A stretch of DNA of 64,000 nucleotides from the NCBI RefSeq assembly GCF_029167105.1, contig NZ_JARFML010000014.1, forward strand, positions 62,001 to 126,000, written 5' to 3'. Of this stretch, positions 17,389 through 26,169 are shown one piece after another (the first letter of the stretch is position 1; every line of letters starts with the position of its first letter). Under the pieces are notes generated by a model that was not told the origin of the DNA, did no database searches, and saw only the letters and a list, made by a program, of their open reading frames with translations. This DNA is from Bradyrhizobium yuanmingense (lineage in GTDB: Bacteria; Pseudomonadota; Alphaproteobacteria; Rhizobiales; Xanthobacteraceae). A program made the translations under genes and the position numbers.

Positions 17389-18736
17389 CGCGCGCGAGAT
17401 CGCTGCCAAGGTCAGCGCCGGGCGGACCAATGCCGTCGAGACCGCGAAAGCCGCGCTCGGCCGCATCGAAGCCGCCAAGGCCTTGAACGCGGTCGTCACG
17501 ATCGATCCTGCGCGCGCGCTGGCGGATGCTGCGGCGGTCGATGACCGCCTGCGTATGGGCGAGGCCATGCCGCTCGCCGGTGTTCCCGTGATCGTCAAGG
17601 ACAACATCTGGGTCGGCGGCTGGCGCGTGACGCAGGGCTCGCGCCTGTTCTGCGATTTCATCGCGCCGCGCGATGCCATCGCGGTCGAGCGGCTGCGCAA
17701 GGCCGGCGCCGTTGTCGTCGGCATCGGCGCGACGTCCGAGTTCGCCTGCAAGGGCGTCACCACCTCGCAGCTATATGGGCCGACGCGGCATCCGCGCGAT
17801 CCCGCTTTGACGCCCGGCGGGTCATCCGGCGGCCCGGCCGCAGCGGTTGCGGCCAGCCTGGTGCCGCTGGCGATCGGCACCGATGCAGGCGGCTCCAGCC
17901 GCAGGCCGCCGGCCCATGTCGGCGTTGCCGGCTTCAAGCCGTCCTACGGCGCGATCCCCTATGGGCCAGGTTTCGCCGAGCCGTTCTTCGGCCTCTCCGT
18001 CATCGCGCCGATCGCATCCGAGGTGGCCGACATCGCGCTGGCGTTTGAAGCCATGGCCGGCGCCGATCCGCGCGATCCGGAGTCCGCCGTCGTTGCGCAG
18101 CAGGCCAGAGACACCGGCAGCCGGCGCATCGCATTCTCGCCGCGCCTTGGTCTCGACGCCGCGATTGACGACCTCGTCGCGAATGGCCTCACCGCCGCCG
18201 TCGAACGGCTTTCCGCAGCAGGTTTGCACATTACACGACGCGATCCCGTCTGGCCGGCAGGCGCCACGGAGGATGCGATCATGCCGCTGCAGCATGCGGG
18301 GCTCGCGGCGCTCCACGGCGATCGCTTTCGCAAGGATCCGACCGTCTTCGATCCTGACATCGCCAAGCAGATCGAGCGAGGGCTCTCCTGGTCGGGTGCG
18401 GAGGTTGCGGCGGCGTTGCTCGCGAGCACCGCGATCGCCAATGCCTTCGCAGCGTTCTTCACCGAAGTCGACCTGCTGCTGGCGCCGACCGTCCCCTGCG
18501 TCGCCTGGCCGCTGACGCAGCTCGGCCCGGATATGATCGGCGGAAAACCGGCAAGCCCGCGGGCCCACGCGGTGTTCACGCCGTTCGTCAATCATGCCCG
18601 CCTACCGGCGATCTCGATTCCGTGCGGAACGGATCGGCGCGGGCTTCCCTTCGGCCTTCAGATCATCGCGGCGCGCGGGCAAGACCGCCCGCTGCTCGCA
18701 GCAGCGCAAGAGATCGAAGCGATCTTGCGAGCGTAG
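17369..18736 (+). CDS. Amidase signature family hydrolase
   Basis: The 455-residue enzyme has the triad K77 (VIVKDN), cis-S152 (PGGSSGG) and S176 (GTDAGGSSRRP). This is a second, clearly different amidase from the one at 10.5 kb. Its start lies inside the end of the MFS gene. The substrate is probably a linear amide or carbamoyl compound; a link to its neighbours is inferred. Confidence 0.9.
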   Translation: MTTRTNSAREIAAKVSAGRTNAVETAKAALGRIEAAKALNAVVTIDPARALADAAAVDDRLRMGEAMPLAGVPVIVKDNIWVGGWRVTQGSRLFCDFIAPRDAIAVERLRKAGAVVVGIGATSEFACKGVTTSQLYGPTRHPRDPALTPGGSSGGPAAAVAASLVPLAIGTDAGGSSRRPPAHVGVAGFKPSYGAIPYGPGFAEPFFGLSVIAPIASEVADIALAFEAMAGADPRDPESAVVAQQARDTGSRRIAFSPRLGLDAAIDDLVANGLTAAVERLSAAGLHITRRDPVWPAGATEDAIMPLQHAGLAALHGDRFRKDPTVFDPDIAKQIERGLSWSGAEVAAALLASTAIANAFAAFFTEVDLLLAPTVPCVAWPLTQLGPDMIGGKPASPRAHAVFTPFVNHARLPAISIPCGTDRRGLPFGLQIIAARGQDRPLLAAAQEIEAILRA

Positions 18737-18760
18737 TGACTGACACAAACGGAGACTCCC

Positions 18761-19621
18761 ATGGTTGAGAACGCTCATTCGACAATTCGGCCGCTCGACC
18801 CCCGCGACCGCTGGTCCGAGCTGTCCCGGGCGGAGCGCAGCGCGGCCTATGACAACAACGCAGCCGTCAAGAACAGCCCGGCCCTGATCGCCGAGCGCAA
18901 CGAAGCCTCAGGCCGGCTGCGGGGCACGCTCAAGTCCCATCTCGACCTGCCCTATGGCGAGCGGGCCAACAACAAGATCGACCTCTACCCGGCCGCCAGG
19001 CCTGACGCGCCCTGCCTGGTGTTCCTGCACGGCGGCTACTGGCAGCGCAATTCGCGCGAGCTGTTCGCCATGCTCGTCGAAGGCGTCGCCGCGCATGGCT
19101 GGTCGGTTGCGATTCCCGGCTATTCGCTGGCGCCCGAGGTGTCCCTCAGCGACATCGTCGCCGAGATCCCGCGCGCGCTCGACTGGCTCGCGGCGCATGG
19201 CGCGTCGTACGGCGTTGCCGGGCCGGTCGTGCTGTCGGGCTGGTCCGCCGGCGCCCATCTTGCTGCGATGGCGCTGGATCATCCGCGTGTCCATGCGGGG
19301 CTCGCGCTCTCGGGCGTCTATGATCTCGCGCCGATCCGCGATACGGGATTGAACGACGCGCTGAAGCTGACGGACGAGGAGATCGCCACGCTATCGCCGC
19401 TGCACCTGCCCGTCATCCGGAAGCGCCTCGACATCGCCTATGGCAGCAACGAGCTGCCGGCGCTCGTGTGCGATTCCATCAACCTCCACGACAAGCGCGC
19501 GGCGGCGGGAGCGCCGGGCAAGCTCATCTCGGTCGAAGGCGCCGACCATTTCACCATTCTCGAGGCGCTGCGCCGGCCGGACGGAGTCCTGGTGGAAGCT
19601 GCGCGGCGGCTGCTGGACTAA
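18761..19621 (+). CDS. Alpha/beta hydrolase, kynurenine formamidase-like
   Basis: The 286-residue hydrolase has the HGGYW oxyanion motif (H90-W94) characteristic of kynurenine formamidase and related arylformamidases, nucleophile S162 (GWSAG) and His263 (GADHF). It should cleave N-formyl amides or esters. ATG 18761 has GGAGA at 18751-18755, and the gap after the amidase gene is 24 bp, so MFS, amidase and this gene probably form one operon. Whether kynurenine is the substrate is unknown; no other kynurenine genes are present. Confidence 0.82.
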   Translation: MVENAHSTIRPLDPRDRWSELSRAERSAAYDNNAAVKNSPALIAERNEASGRLRGTLKSHLDLPYGERANNKIDLYPAARPDAPCLVFLHGGYWQRNSRELFAMLVEGVAAHGWSVAIPGYSLAPEVSLSDIVAEIPRALDWLAAHGASYGVAGPVVLSGWSAGAHLAAMALDHPRVHAGLALSGVYDLAPIRDTGLNDALKLTDEEIATLSPLHLPVIRKRLDIAYGSNELPALVCDSINLHDKRAAAGAPGKLISVEGADHFTILEALRRPDGVLVEAARRLLD

Positions 19622-19626
19622 ACTTC

Positions 19627-19665
19627 GAAAACAACCCCATGCACAGTAGCGATGCCGTTGTTTTC
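19627..19665. terminator. Inverted repeat between convergent genes, possible terminator or dispersed palindrome
   Basis: GAAAACAAC (19627-19635) pairs perfectly with GTTGTTTTC (19657-19665) around a 21-nt loop. A run of six T follows at 19675-19680. The position between convergent operons fits a bidirectional terminator; the AT-rich 9-bp stem is weak. Confidence 0.4.
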
Positions 19666-19743
19666 AAAGGCGAATTTTTTGAGGGTCGATCGACATCGTC
19701 GTGACCGCTTTGACTCGTCGGGCAAAACAGGGGCATGATGGCA

Positions 19744-20097
19744 TCATCGCCCAGGCTGCCGCTCCTGCAGCTCAATCCAGATTCGCTCGCCCATGATCCG
19801 CGCCGGATAAAGCCGCAGCGGCCGGCTCGGCCATCCCGCACTGATCGCGCCGTCGCGCAAATCGAATGATGCCGCATGGCGGGGACAATTGAGGCGCCCT
19901 GCCGTCACCTGCCCCAAGGCCAGATCCGCCTGCTCGTGCGGGCACGCCCGTTCGCAGGCGACGACGTCGCCCTCGTTCCAGATCACGAGCAGGTCGCGCC
20001 CGGCGACGCGGACGATCATCTCCGCCTTCAGCCGGTCGAGATCGCAGACGGCAATCCACCCGGCCTCGTCACCCACCGAGATAGGCCTTGCGCACAT
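19744..20097 (-). CDS. Rieske [2Fe-2S] protein
   Basis: The 117-residue single-domain protein has both Rieske cluster motifs: C52-P-H54 and C71-P-R-H74, 16 residues apart. It has no membrane anchor, so it resembles soluble Rieske ferredoxins or nitrite-reductase small-subunit types. ATG 20097 lies within the end of livF; a GTG at 20073 is an alternative. It is the last gene of the 11-kb operon and may pass electrons to or from the molybdenum hydroxylase encoded upstream. No oxygenase alpha subunit is in the window. Confidence 0.85.
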   Translation of the reverse strand: MCARPISVGDEAGWIAVCDLDRLKAEMIVRVAGRDLLVIWNEGDVVACERACPHEQADLALGQVTAGRLNCPRHAASFDLRDGAISAGWPSRPLRLYPARIMGERIWIELQERQPGR

Positions 20098-20791
20098 GCT
20101 CGTTCGCGATCAGCTCGGTCCCGGCGCCGGACAGCACGATACGGCCGTTCTCGAGCAGATAGGCGTGGTCGCACATCTCGAGCGCGGCAAATGCGTTCTG
20201 CTCGACCAGCAGCACCGTGGTGCCGGCATCGCGAATGCCGCGGATGATCGCAAAGGTGCGCTCGACGATATTGGGGGCGAGCCCGAGCGACGGCTCGTCG
20301 AACATGATCAGGCGCGGCCGCGACATCAGCGCGCGGCCGATCGCAAGCATCTGCTGCTCGCCGCCCGACAGCGTGCCCGCCGCCTGCCGGCGCCGCTCGG
20401 CGAGTCGCGGAAACTCCGTGTAGATGCGGTCGCGATCGGCAGCGATCTCGCCCGAACCACGACGGAGGTAGGCCCCCATGTCGAGATTCTCCTCGACGCT
20501 CATATGCGGAAACACGCGCCGCCCTTCCGGGCAATGCGCGATGCCGCTCGCCAGCACGCGCGGCGGCTTCGCGCCGGTGATGTCGATGCCCTCGAACTTC
20601 ATCTGGCCCGAGCGCGGCGGCACCAGGCCGGAAATCGCGCGCAGCGTCGTGCTCTTGCCGGCGCCGTTGGCGCCGATCAGGGCGACCAGCTGGCCGGCCT
20701 TCACGTCGAGCGAGATGCCGCGCAGCGCGGTGACGCCACCGTAGCCGCAGACCATGTCGCGGATCTCAAGCACGTCCTGCTCCATGTCCAA
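20069..20791 (-). CDS. livF: Branched-chain amino acid-type ABC transporter ATP-binding protein (LivF-like)
   Basis: The 240-residue ATPase has Walker A (GANGAGKST), signature LSGGEQQMLAIGRALM, Walker B (LIMFDEPSLGLAP) and the LivF-typical VLLVEQNAFAAL. It overlaps livG by 26 bp and the Rieske gene by 29 bp. Liv-type importers also carry urea, amides and aromatic acids, so the operon substrate need not be an amino acid. Confidence 0.9.
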   Translation of the reverse strand: MDMEQDVLEIRDMVCGYGGVTALRGISLDVKAGQLVALIGANGAGKSTTLRAISGLVPPRSGQMKFEGIDITGAKPPRVLASGIAHCPEGRRVFPHMSVEENLDMGAYLRRGSGEIAADRDRIYTEFPRLAERRRQAAGTLSGGEQQMLAIGRALMSRPRLIMFDEPSLGLAPNIVERTFAIIRGIRDAGTTVLLVEQNAFAALEMCDHAYLLENGRIVLSGAGTELIANEHVRKAYLGG

Positions 20792-21548
20792 GATAGGCTT
20801 CGATGACAGCAGGATTGTTGCGGATCACCTCCGGCGTTCCCTCCGCGATGATGCGGCCATAGTTGAGCACCACGATGCGATCCGAGACGGTCATCACCAT
20901 CGGCATGTCGTGCTCGACCAGCAAAATCGTGATGCCGCGGTCGCGGATGCTGCGGATCAGCTCGACGAACCGGTGCGTCTCCGAGGCGTTCATGCCGGAG
21001 ACGGGCTCGTCGAGCAGCAGCATCGACGGCTCCGCCGCCAGCGCCAGCGCGACGCCGACGAGACGCTGCTCGCCGTAGGAGAGCGAGCCCGCCGCATCGT
21101 GGGCGCGGCGTTCGAGCCCGACCCATTCGAGCAGCTCGCCTGCCCGCTGCCGTAAGCGGCGCTCCGAGGCGCGGGCGCCTGGCAGGCCGAGGATGGCGTC
21201 AAGCAGCCGGACCCGACCCTGCCGGTGCAGGCCGATCATGAGGTTGTCATAGACGGTGTCGTTCGGGAATACGCTGGTGCGCTGGAAAGTGCGGATCAGG
21301 CCGAGATCGGCGATCTCGTGCGGCTTCAATCCGGCGAGCGCAGTGTTGCGATAGCTGACGCGGCCCGCGCTTGGCGTCAGGAAGCCGGTCATGACATTGA
21401 AGGCGGTGGTCTTGCCGGCGCCGTTCGGCCCGATCAGGCTGACGATCTCGCCCTCGCCGACCTCAAAGCTCATGTCGGAGATCGCGACCAGCCCGCCGAA
21501 GCGGACCGCGACCTGATCGATGGTCATGGCGATGCTGCGCGCGGTCAT
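20766..21548 (-). CDS. livG: Branched-chain amino acid-type ABC transporter ATP-binding protein (LivG-like)
   Basis: The 260-residue ATPase has Walker A (GPNGAGKTT), signature LSYGEQRLVGVALAL, Walker B (MLLLDEPVSGMN) and the LivG-type DRGITILLVEHDM. The longer frame extends into livM, so ATG 21548 (MTARSIAM) with an ATGA overlap is preferred. Confidence 0.9.
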   Translation of the reverse strand: MTARSIAMTIDQVAVRFGGLVAISDMSFEVGEGEIVSLIGPNGAGKTTAFNVMTGFLTPSAGRVSYRNTALAGLKPHEIADLGLIRTFQRTSVFPNDTVYDNLMIGLHRQGRVRLLDAILGLPGARASERRLRQRAGELLEWVGLERRAHDAAGSLSYGEQRLVGVALALAAEPSMLLLDEPVSGMNASETHRFVELIRSIRDRGITILLVEHDMPMVMTVSDRIVVLNYGRIIAEGTPEVIRNNPAVIEAYLGHGAGRA

Positions 21549-22594
21549 CACGCCGGCTCCTTCGCACCGGTCTCGGTGAGCCCGACCGGTGCCAACGTCG
21601 TCGTCCCGCTCCGTCGCCGGGTCAACCGCTGAGCCAGCGACGGCACGATGCCGCGCGGCAACACGAACAGGATGGCGATCAGCACGCCGCCATAGGCGAT
21701 CCACTGCGCTTCCGGCGCCATCACCGGACGTAGCGCCACCGGCAGCAGGCCGAAGATCAGGCCGCCGACGACCGGCCCCGCCAGCGAGCCCTTGCCGCCG
21801 CTGATGACCATGATCACCATGGTGACGGTGTTGATGAAGGCGAAGACTTCAGGGTCGATGATCCGGATGTAGTGCGCATAGAGGCTCCCGGCCGCGCCGG
21901 CGATCGCGGCGGAGATCACCGCAGCAATCGTCAGCGTCCTGGTCACGTCGATGCCGACCGAGACGGCGAGCGTTTCGTTCTCCATCAGGCCACGCATGGA
22001 GCGGCCGAAATGGGAATGAACGAGGCGCGCGATCAGGAGATAGGCGATGAGCGCGACGACCAGGACGAGATAATAGTTGTGGAATTTCGTGCGCAGCGTC
22101 AGCTCGCCAAAGCCGGGCAAGAGCAGCGCGATGGATGGGATATTGGTCAGCGCCAATGGACCCTGCGTCAGCTCGACCCAGTTCAGCGCAACCAGCCGGA
22201 CCACCTCGGCAAAGGAGATCGTCACAATGACGAAATAGGCGCCGCGGACGCGGAACGACAACAGACCGACGAAATAGCCGCACAATCCTGCAATCAGGAT
22301 CGCCAGCACGAAGCCGATGATCGGCGGCCAGGGCGCGTGAACCAGCCGAAAGCCTCCGGGCAGGCCGATGTCGAAACCGAGCGATGTCAGTGCGCTGACA
22401 TAGGCGCCGATGCCGAAAAAGGCGATATGACCGAGGCTGAGCTGGCCGGTGAAGCCGAGCAGCAGATTGAGGCTCATCGCGCCGATGACGAAGATGCCGG
22501 TCGTGATCAGCGCGTTGAGCAGATAGGGATCGCGCAGCCAGAGCGGCACCGAGGCCAGCGCCGTAACGGCGAGAATGGTGACGATCGTCTTCAT
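21548..22594 (-). CDS. livM: Branched-chain amino acid-type ABC transporter permease (LivM-like)
   Basis: The 348-residue integral membrane protein has LivM motifs GFTGQLSLGHIAFFGIGAY (about 46-64) and the late GGKGSLAGPVVGG segment. ATG 22594 overlaps the livH stop (ATGA). The longer open frame is a shadow of livH. It forms the channel together with LivH. Confidence 0.9.
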   Translation of the reverse strand: MKTIVTILAVTALASVPLWLRDPYLLNALITTGIFVIGAMSLNLLLGFTGQLSLGHIAFFGIGAYVSALTSLGFDIGLPGGFRLVHAPWPPIIGFVLAILIAGLCGYFVGLLSFRVRGAYFVIVTISFAEVVRLVALNWVELTQGPLALTNIPSIALLLPGFGELTLRTKFHNYYLVLVVALIAYLLIARLVHSHFGRSMRGLMENETLAVSVGIDVTRTLTIAAVISAAIAGAAGSLYAHYIRIIDPEVFAFINTVTMVIMVISGGKGSLAGPVVGGLIFGLLPVALRPVMAPEAQWIAYGGVLIAILFVLPRGIVPSLAQRLTRRRSGTTTLAPVGLTETGAKEPA

Positions 22595-23463
22595 CCGACG
22601 CGCTCCGCGCGCGCGAACAGGCCGGTCGGCCGGAAGATCAGCACCGCAATGATGATGAGAAAGCCCATGGCGTCGCGGTAGCCTGACGAGACGTAGCCGG
22701 CGCCGAGTTCCTCGGCCAGCGCCAGGATGAAGCCGCCGATCACAGCGCCCGTGATGTTGCCGAGGCCGCCGAGGATGACGATGGCGAAAGCCTTGACCGC
22801 GGCGAGATCGCCCATCTGCGGGAAGATCACGTAGACCGGCCCGAGCAGCGCGCCCGCGGCGGCGGCGAGGCTGGAGCCGATCGCAAAGGTCGAGGTGTAG
22901 ATCATGTCGACATTGACGCCCATCAGGGACGCCGTGTCGTGATCCTGGAAGGTCGCCCGCATCGCGCGGCCGAGGCTGGTCTTGTTGATGAGCAGATACG
23001 TTACCAGGATCAACATGGCCGCCGCGGCGAGCACGAACAGGCGCAGCCATGAAACCGAGACCGGCCCGAGCACCAGCGGCGCCTCCGGGAATGGCGTCGC
23101 CACCGATTTCGCGACCCCTCCCCAGATCCACAGCGTGCCCGACTGCATCGCGATCCAGGCGCCGATCATCACCAGCATGGTGGTGTCGATGTCGGAGCCG
23201 CGCAGCGGACGCAGCAAGGTCAATTCGATCGCCGCCCCCAGCAGCCATCCGGCCAGCACCGCCACGGGCAGCGCGAGAAAGAAGTTCAGCCCGAGCTGCT
23301 GCACCACGATGAACATGATGTAGGCGCCGAACGTGTAGAGCACGCCATGCGTGAAGTTCACGACGTTCATGATGCCGAAGATCAAGGTCAGCCCGATGCC
23401 CAGCAGCGCATAGGTGCCGCCGAGCACGAGCATGTTGATCAAATGCTGGAGGAATTCGCTCAA
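22591..23463 (-). CDS. livH: Branched-chain amino acid-type ABC transporter permease (LivH-like)
   Basis: The 290-residue membrane protein begins with a LivH-like helix, then GGTYALLGIGLTLIFGIMNV (16-35) and the late GGLGNITGAVIGG loop. The 278-bp gap after livK holds dispersed palindromes, which may lower or separate expression of livHMGF relative to the upstream genes. Confidence 0.9.
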   Translation of the reverse strand: MSEFLQHLINMLVLGGTYALLGIGLTLIFGIMNVVNFTHGVLYTFGAYIMFIVVQQLGLNFFLALPVAVLAGWLLGAAIELTLLRPLRGSDIDTTMLVMIGAWIAMQSGTLWIWGGVAKSVATPFPEAPLVLGPVSVSWLRLFVLAAAAMLILVTYLLINKTSLGRAMRATFQDHDTASLMGVNVDMIYTSTFAIGSSLAAAAGALLGPVYVIFPQMGDLAAVKAFAIVILGGLGNITGAVIGGFILALAEELGAGYVSSGYRDAMGFLIIIAVLIFRPTGLFARAERVG

Positions 23464-23583
23464 GATTGTTCCCGATTAGTCCGTATCCGGCGAGAGCGGT
23501 GACCTACCGTCCTCGCCTGTGACCGGCCGACACTAAAGTCCGATGGCTCTTTGATTGACTCGATCTCGCAGCGGTCTGCGTCA

Positions 23584-23700
23584 CCTCTCCCGCTTGCGGG
23601 AGAGGTCGGCGCACTTGCGCCGGGTGAGGGTTCTATCCTCTTGGGGAATCCCACCGCGGAGACACCCTCTCCCCAGCCCTCTCCCGCAAGCGGGAGAGGG
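23584..23700. repeat. Dispersed palindromic repeat element between livK and livH
   Basis: Two related hairpins frame this 117-bp stretch: CCTCTCCCGCTTGCGGGAGAGG (broken at its centre, 23584-23605) and a longer version with CCCTCTCCCGCAAG/CGGGAGAGGG arms (23677-23700). Such CTCCCGC-AGC-GGGAG elements recur between genes in Bradyrhizobium. A related hairpin lies at 38783-38812. In transcripts they would form stable stems within the operon. Confidence 0.75.
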
Positions 23701-23741
23701 AGCGCAGCTGCGTCGCGGCTCGCCGTCAGACCCGACATGCG

Positions 23742-24896
23742 CTAGAGCGTCTTCATCTCGATCTTGCCCTCGTTGATCTCGATGAGATAGACATTCGGCT
23801 GGCTCTGACCGCTTTCCTTGCCCTCGGGGCCGGACTTGCGGAACACGATGTCGCCGTTCAGCCCCTTGATGTTGATGTTCCAGAGCGCCGCCTTGATCGC
23901 GGCGGGCTCGGCCTTGCCGGCCTTCTCGATCGCGGCGGCCACGGTGCGGATGCCGTCATAGCCACGGAAACTCTCGGTGCAGCCCGCGAAATCGAAGCCG
24001 CGCTTCTTCCATTCCGCGATGAAATAGTTGGTGGCTTCGGGATTCGGCGTCTTGTCCGGGAACCAGGGCAGGAAGGTGGTCAGATGCATGGTGCCGTTGG
24101 CGGCCGCGCCGGCTTGCGCGATGATCTGGTCCGGGTTCTGCGAGCCGCCGGTGGTGATGATGCGCTTCTTCAGGCCCAATGCCGCGGCCTGCTTGAAGAT
24201 CAAGGTCAGCTGATCGACCGCGGTGGTGACGATGACGGTCTCGGAATCCGAGCTCTTGATCTTGGACAGCTGCGCGCTCATGTCCTGCGCGCCCTGATCC
24301 ATGGTCTCGACCAGGCCGATGGTGATGCCCTTGTCCTTCATCATCTTGCTGAAGTCCTCGGCGGTGCCGCGGCCCCAATCGTTGTTGATGACGAGGAAGT
24401 CGACCTTCTTGAGCGCGAGCTTGTCGACGATGTTCTTGAACGCGGCCGCCTCGATCGCGGAGGGCGGCGAGATGCGGAAGATGAACGGATTGCCCGTCGT
24501 CGTGATCTTGCCGGAGGACGAGGTCTCCACCACCATCGGCGTCTCGTATTCCATCAGCTTCGGCATCACCGCGAGCGTCAGGCTCGAGCCCCAGGCGCCC
24601 ATCAGGACCGGCACCTTGTCGCTGGTGATGAGCTTCTCGGCGACGGCGGCGGCCTCCGTCGGGTTGCTCTTGTTGTCCTCGATCACGAGCTCGATCTTCT
24701 TGCCGAGGATGCCGCCCTTGGCGTTGATCTCGTCGGCGGCGATCTTGGCGCCGTTGACGACGTAAGTGCCTGAGGCCGCGAACGCGCCGGTGAGCGGCTC
24801 GTTGACGCCGATCTTGATGGTCTGCGCCGCCGCGGCGCCGCCGAACAAGGCCGTCGCCAACGCGATTGCCGGAACCAGTCCGAGTGCTCGTGTCAT
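23742..24896 (-). CDS. livK: Branched-chain amino acid-type ABC transporter substrate-binding protein (LivK-like)
   Basis: The 384-residue periplasmic receptor has a signal peptide (cleavage near GGAAAAQ) and the Leu/Ile/Val-binding fold opening IKIGVNEPLTGAFAASG. ATG 24896 is placed by GGAGAG. The gene lies 76 bp after the CoxS-CoxG fusion in the same direction. The ligand is probably the compound processed by the Mo-hydroxylase and amidohydrolase of this operon. Confidence 0.9.
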   Translation of the reverse strand: MTRALGLVPAIALATALFGGAAAAQTIKIGVNEPLTGAFAASGTYVVNGAKIAADEINAKGGILGKKIELVIEDNKSNPTEAAAVAEKLITSDKVPVLMGAWGSSLTLAVMPKLMEYETPMVVETSSSGKITTTGNPFIFRISPPSAIEAAAFKNIVDKLALKKVDFLVINNDWGRGTAEDFSKMMKDKGITIGLVETMDQGAQDMSAQLSKIKSSDSETVIVTTAVDQLTLIFKQAAALGLKKRIITTGGSQNPDQIIAQAGAAANGTMHLTTFLPWFPDKTPNPEATNYFIAEWKKRGFDFAGCTESFRGYDGIRTVAAAIEKAGKAEPAAIKAALWNINIKGLNGDIVFRKSGPEGKESGQSQPNVYLIEINEGKIEMKTL

Positions 24897-24972
24897 GTTT
24901 GTCTCTCCAAATCCCACGCTGTTGATGTCTAGGCAGTCCAGGCTTCCTCACTCCGCGGCGCCGGCGCGCCGA

Positions 24973-26169
24973 TCATTCCGCGCCACCTCTTCCGAAGGCG
25001 CGGCGAAATATTTGCGCGAGCCGGGCTCGCAAGACGTCCGATGCAATCGACCAGAAGCTGAGCTCCGCCGGAGCTACCTGCCCCGACGAGGCGCCGGAGA
25101 TGTGGCGGTCGAGATTGGCGGCGAACTCCGCAACGAGACGTTTTGCCAGGTCTCGCACGAGGCCGGGACGACCGACCTGAGCCAGCATTCCCGTCAGCGT
25201 GTAGCCGATCGACAATTCGACCGCGGTCGCCGCCCCGCCTTCTCGCGGCAGCAGGCGGTAACGGATCTCGCCCTGCGTCGCGGAATGGCTGCGCTGGTCG
25301 GTACCGATGCCGACGATGCGCCCCGAGAGTGTCGCGGGATCCCGCTCGACGCGCGCGGCACCGTCGAAGCTTGCTCCGATCGGTCCGAGCCTGACGCGGA
25401 TCGATCCTTCGACGCGCTCCGGCTTTGGCGTCGACGACAGCGATACGCCAGGGAGGCAGGCGGCGATGCCTGCGATATCCTCGAACATCGCGAACACCTT
25501 GGCAGGCGGATGCGGCAGCGTGAAGCGCTGATCGAGCACGGTTGCCGGCGTGAAGTCGGGGATGCTGCTTGGGGTGGCACTTTCCGATGCCGGAGCTGGC
25601 GCGTGCCGCGCAGGCCGCAGCTCGTTCCGGGCGGTTGCCGCTCGCCCCGAGCCGGCAGGACCAAGGACGGTCCGGCCGCCATCCGCCACCGGCGCGACGT
25701 TGCGCGCGCGCCTCGCCTCGATCACCGACTGCACCGCGCGAACGATGCCGACATAGCCGGTGCAGCGGCAGAGATTGCCGCTGAGGCCGATGCGAATCTG
25801 GCGCTCGTCGGCGTCGCGCAGACGCAGTACGAGGTCGCGCGCCGAGACCAGCATGCCCGGCGTGCAATACCCGCATTGAAGTGCGTGCTCGCGTGTGAAG
25901 GCGGCGCGCAGCTCAGTGGTGATCTCGTCCTCGTCGAGGCCTTCGATCGTGGTGACATCGGCACCCTCGCAGGCTGCCGCATAGGTGATGCAGGAGCGCG
26001 CCGGCACACCGTCGAGCAGCACGGTGCAGGCGCCGCAGACGCCGTGCTCGCAGCCGAGATGCGTGCCGGTGAGATCGAGCTTGTCGCGGACGAAATCGGC
26101 AAGGCTGGTGCGCGGCTCGGCGTGCAGCTCCACCGCGCGGCGATTGACCTGAAGCGCGATCATGGTCAT
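24973..26169 (-). CDS. [2Fe-2S] hydroxylase small subunit fused to a CoxG (SRPBCC) domain
   Basis: The 398-residue protein carries a xanthine-dehydrogenase-type iron-sulfur subunit (1-160) with plant-ferredoxin Cys C40, C45, C48, C60 and helical-domain Cys C99, C102, C134, C136 (CGYC, CRCTGY). A Pro/Ala/Arg-rich linker (about 160-210) joins it to a CoxG/SRPBCC domain (about 212-398; FTLPHPPAKVFAMFEDI). CoxG homologues help bring CO dehydrogenase to the membrane, so the fusion could tether the enzyme. It overlaps coxM by 4 bp. Confidence 0.85.
   Translation of the reverse strand: MTMIALQVNRRAVELHAEPRTSLADFVRDKLDLTGTHLGCEHGVCGACTVLLDGVPARSCITYAAACEGADVTTIEGLDEDEITTELRAAFTREHALQCGYCTPGMLVSARDLVLRLRDADERQIRIGLSGNLCRCTGYVGIVRAVQSVIEARRARNVAPVADGGRTVLGPAGSGRAATARNELRPARHAPAPASESATPSSIPDFTPATVLDQRFTLPHPPAKVFAMFEDIAGIAACLPGVSLSSTPKPERVEGSIRVRLGPIGASFDGAARVERDPATLSGRIVGIGTDQRSHSATQGEIRYRLLPREGGAATAVELSIGYTLTGMLAQVGRPGLVRDLAKRLVAEFAANLDRHISGASSGQVAPAELSFWSIASDVLRARLAQIFRRAFGRGGAE

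Noticed and set aside
23584..23700. CRISPR array
   Set aside because: There are only two hairpins, of different lengths, with no regular spacers and no cas genes.
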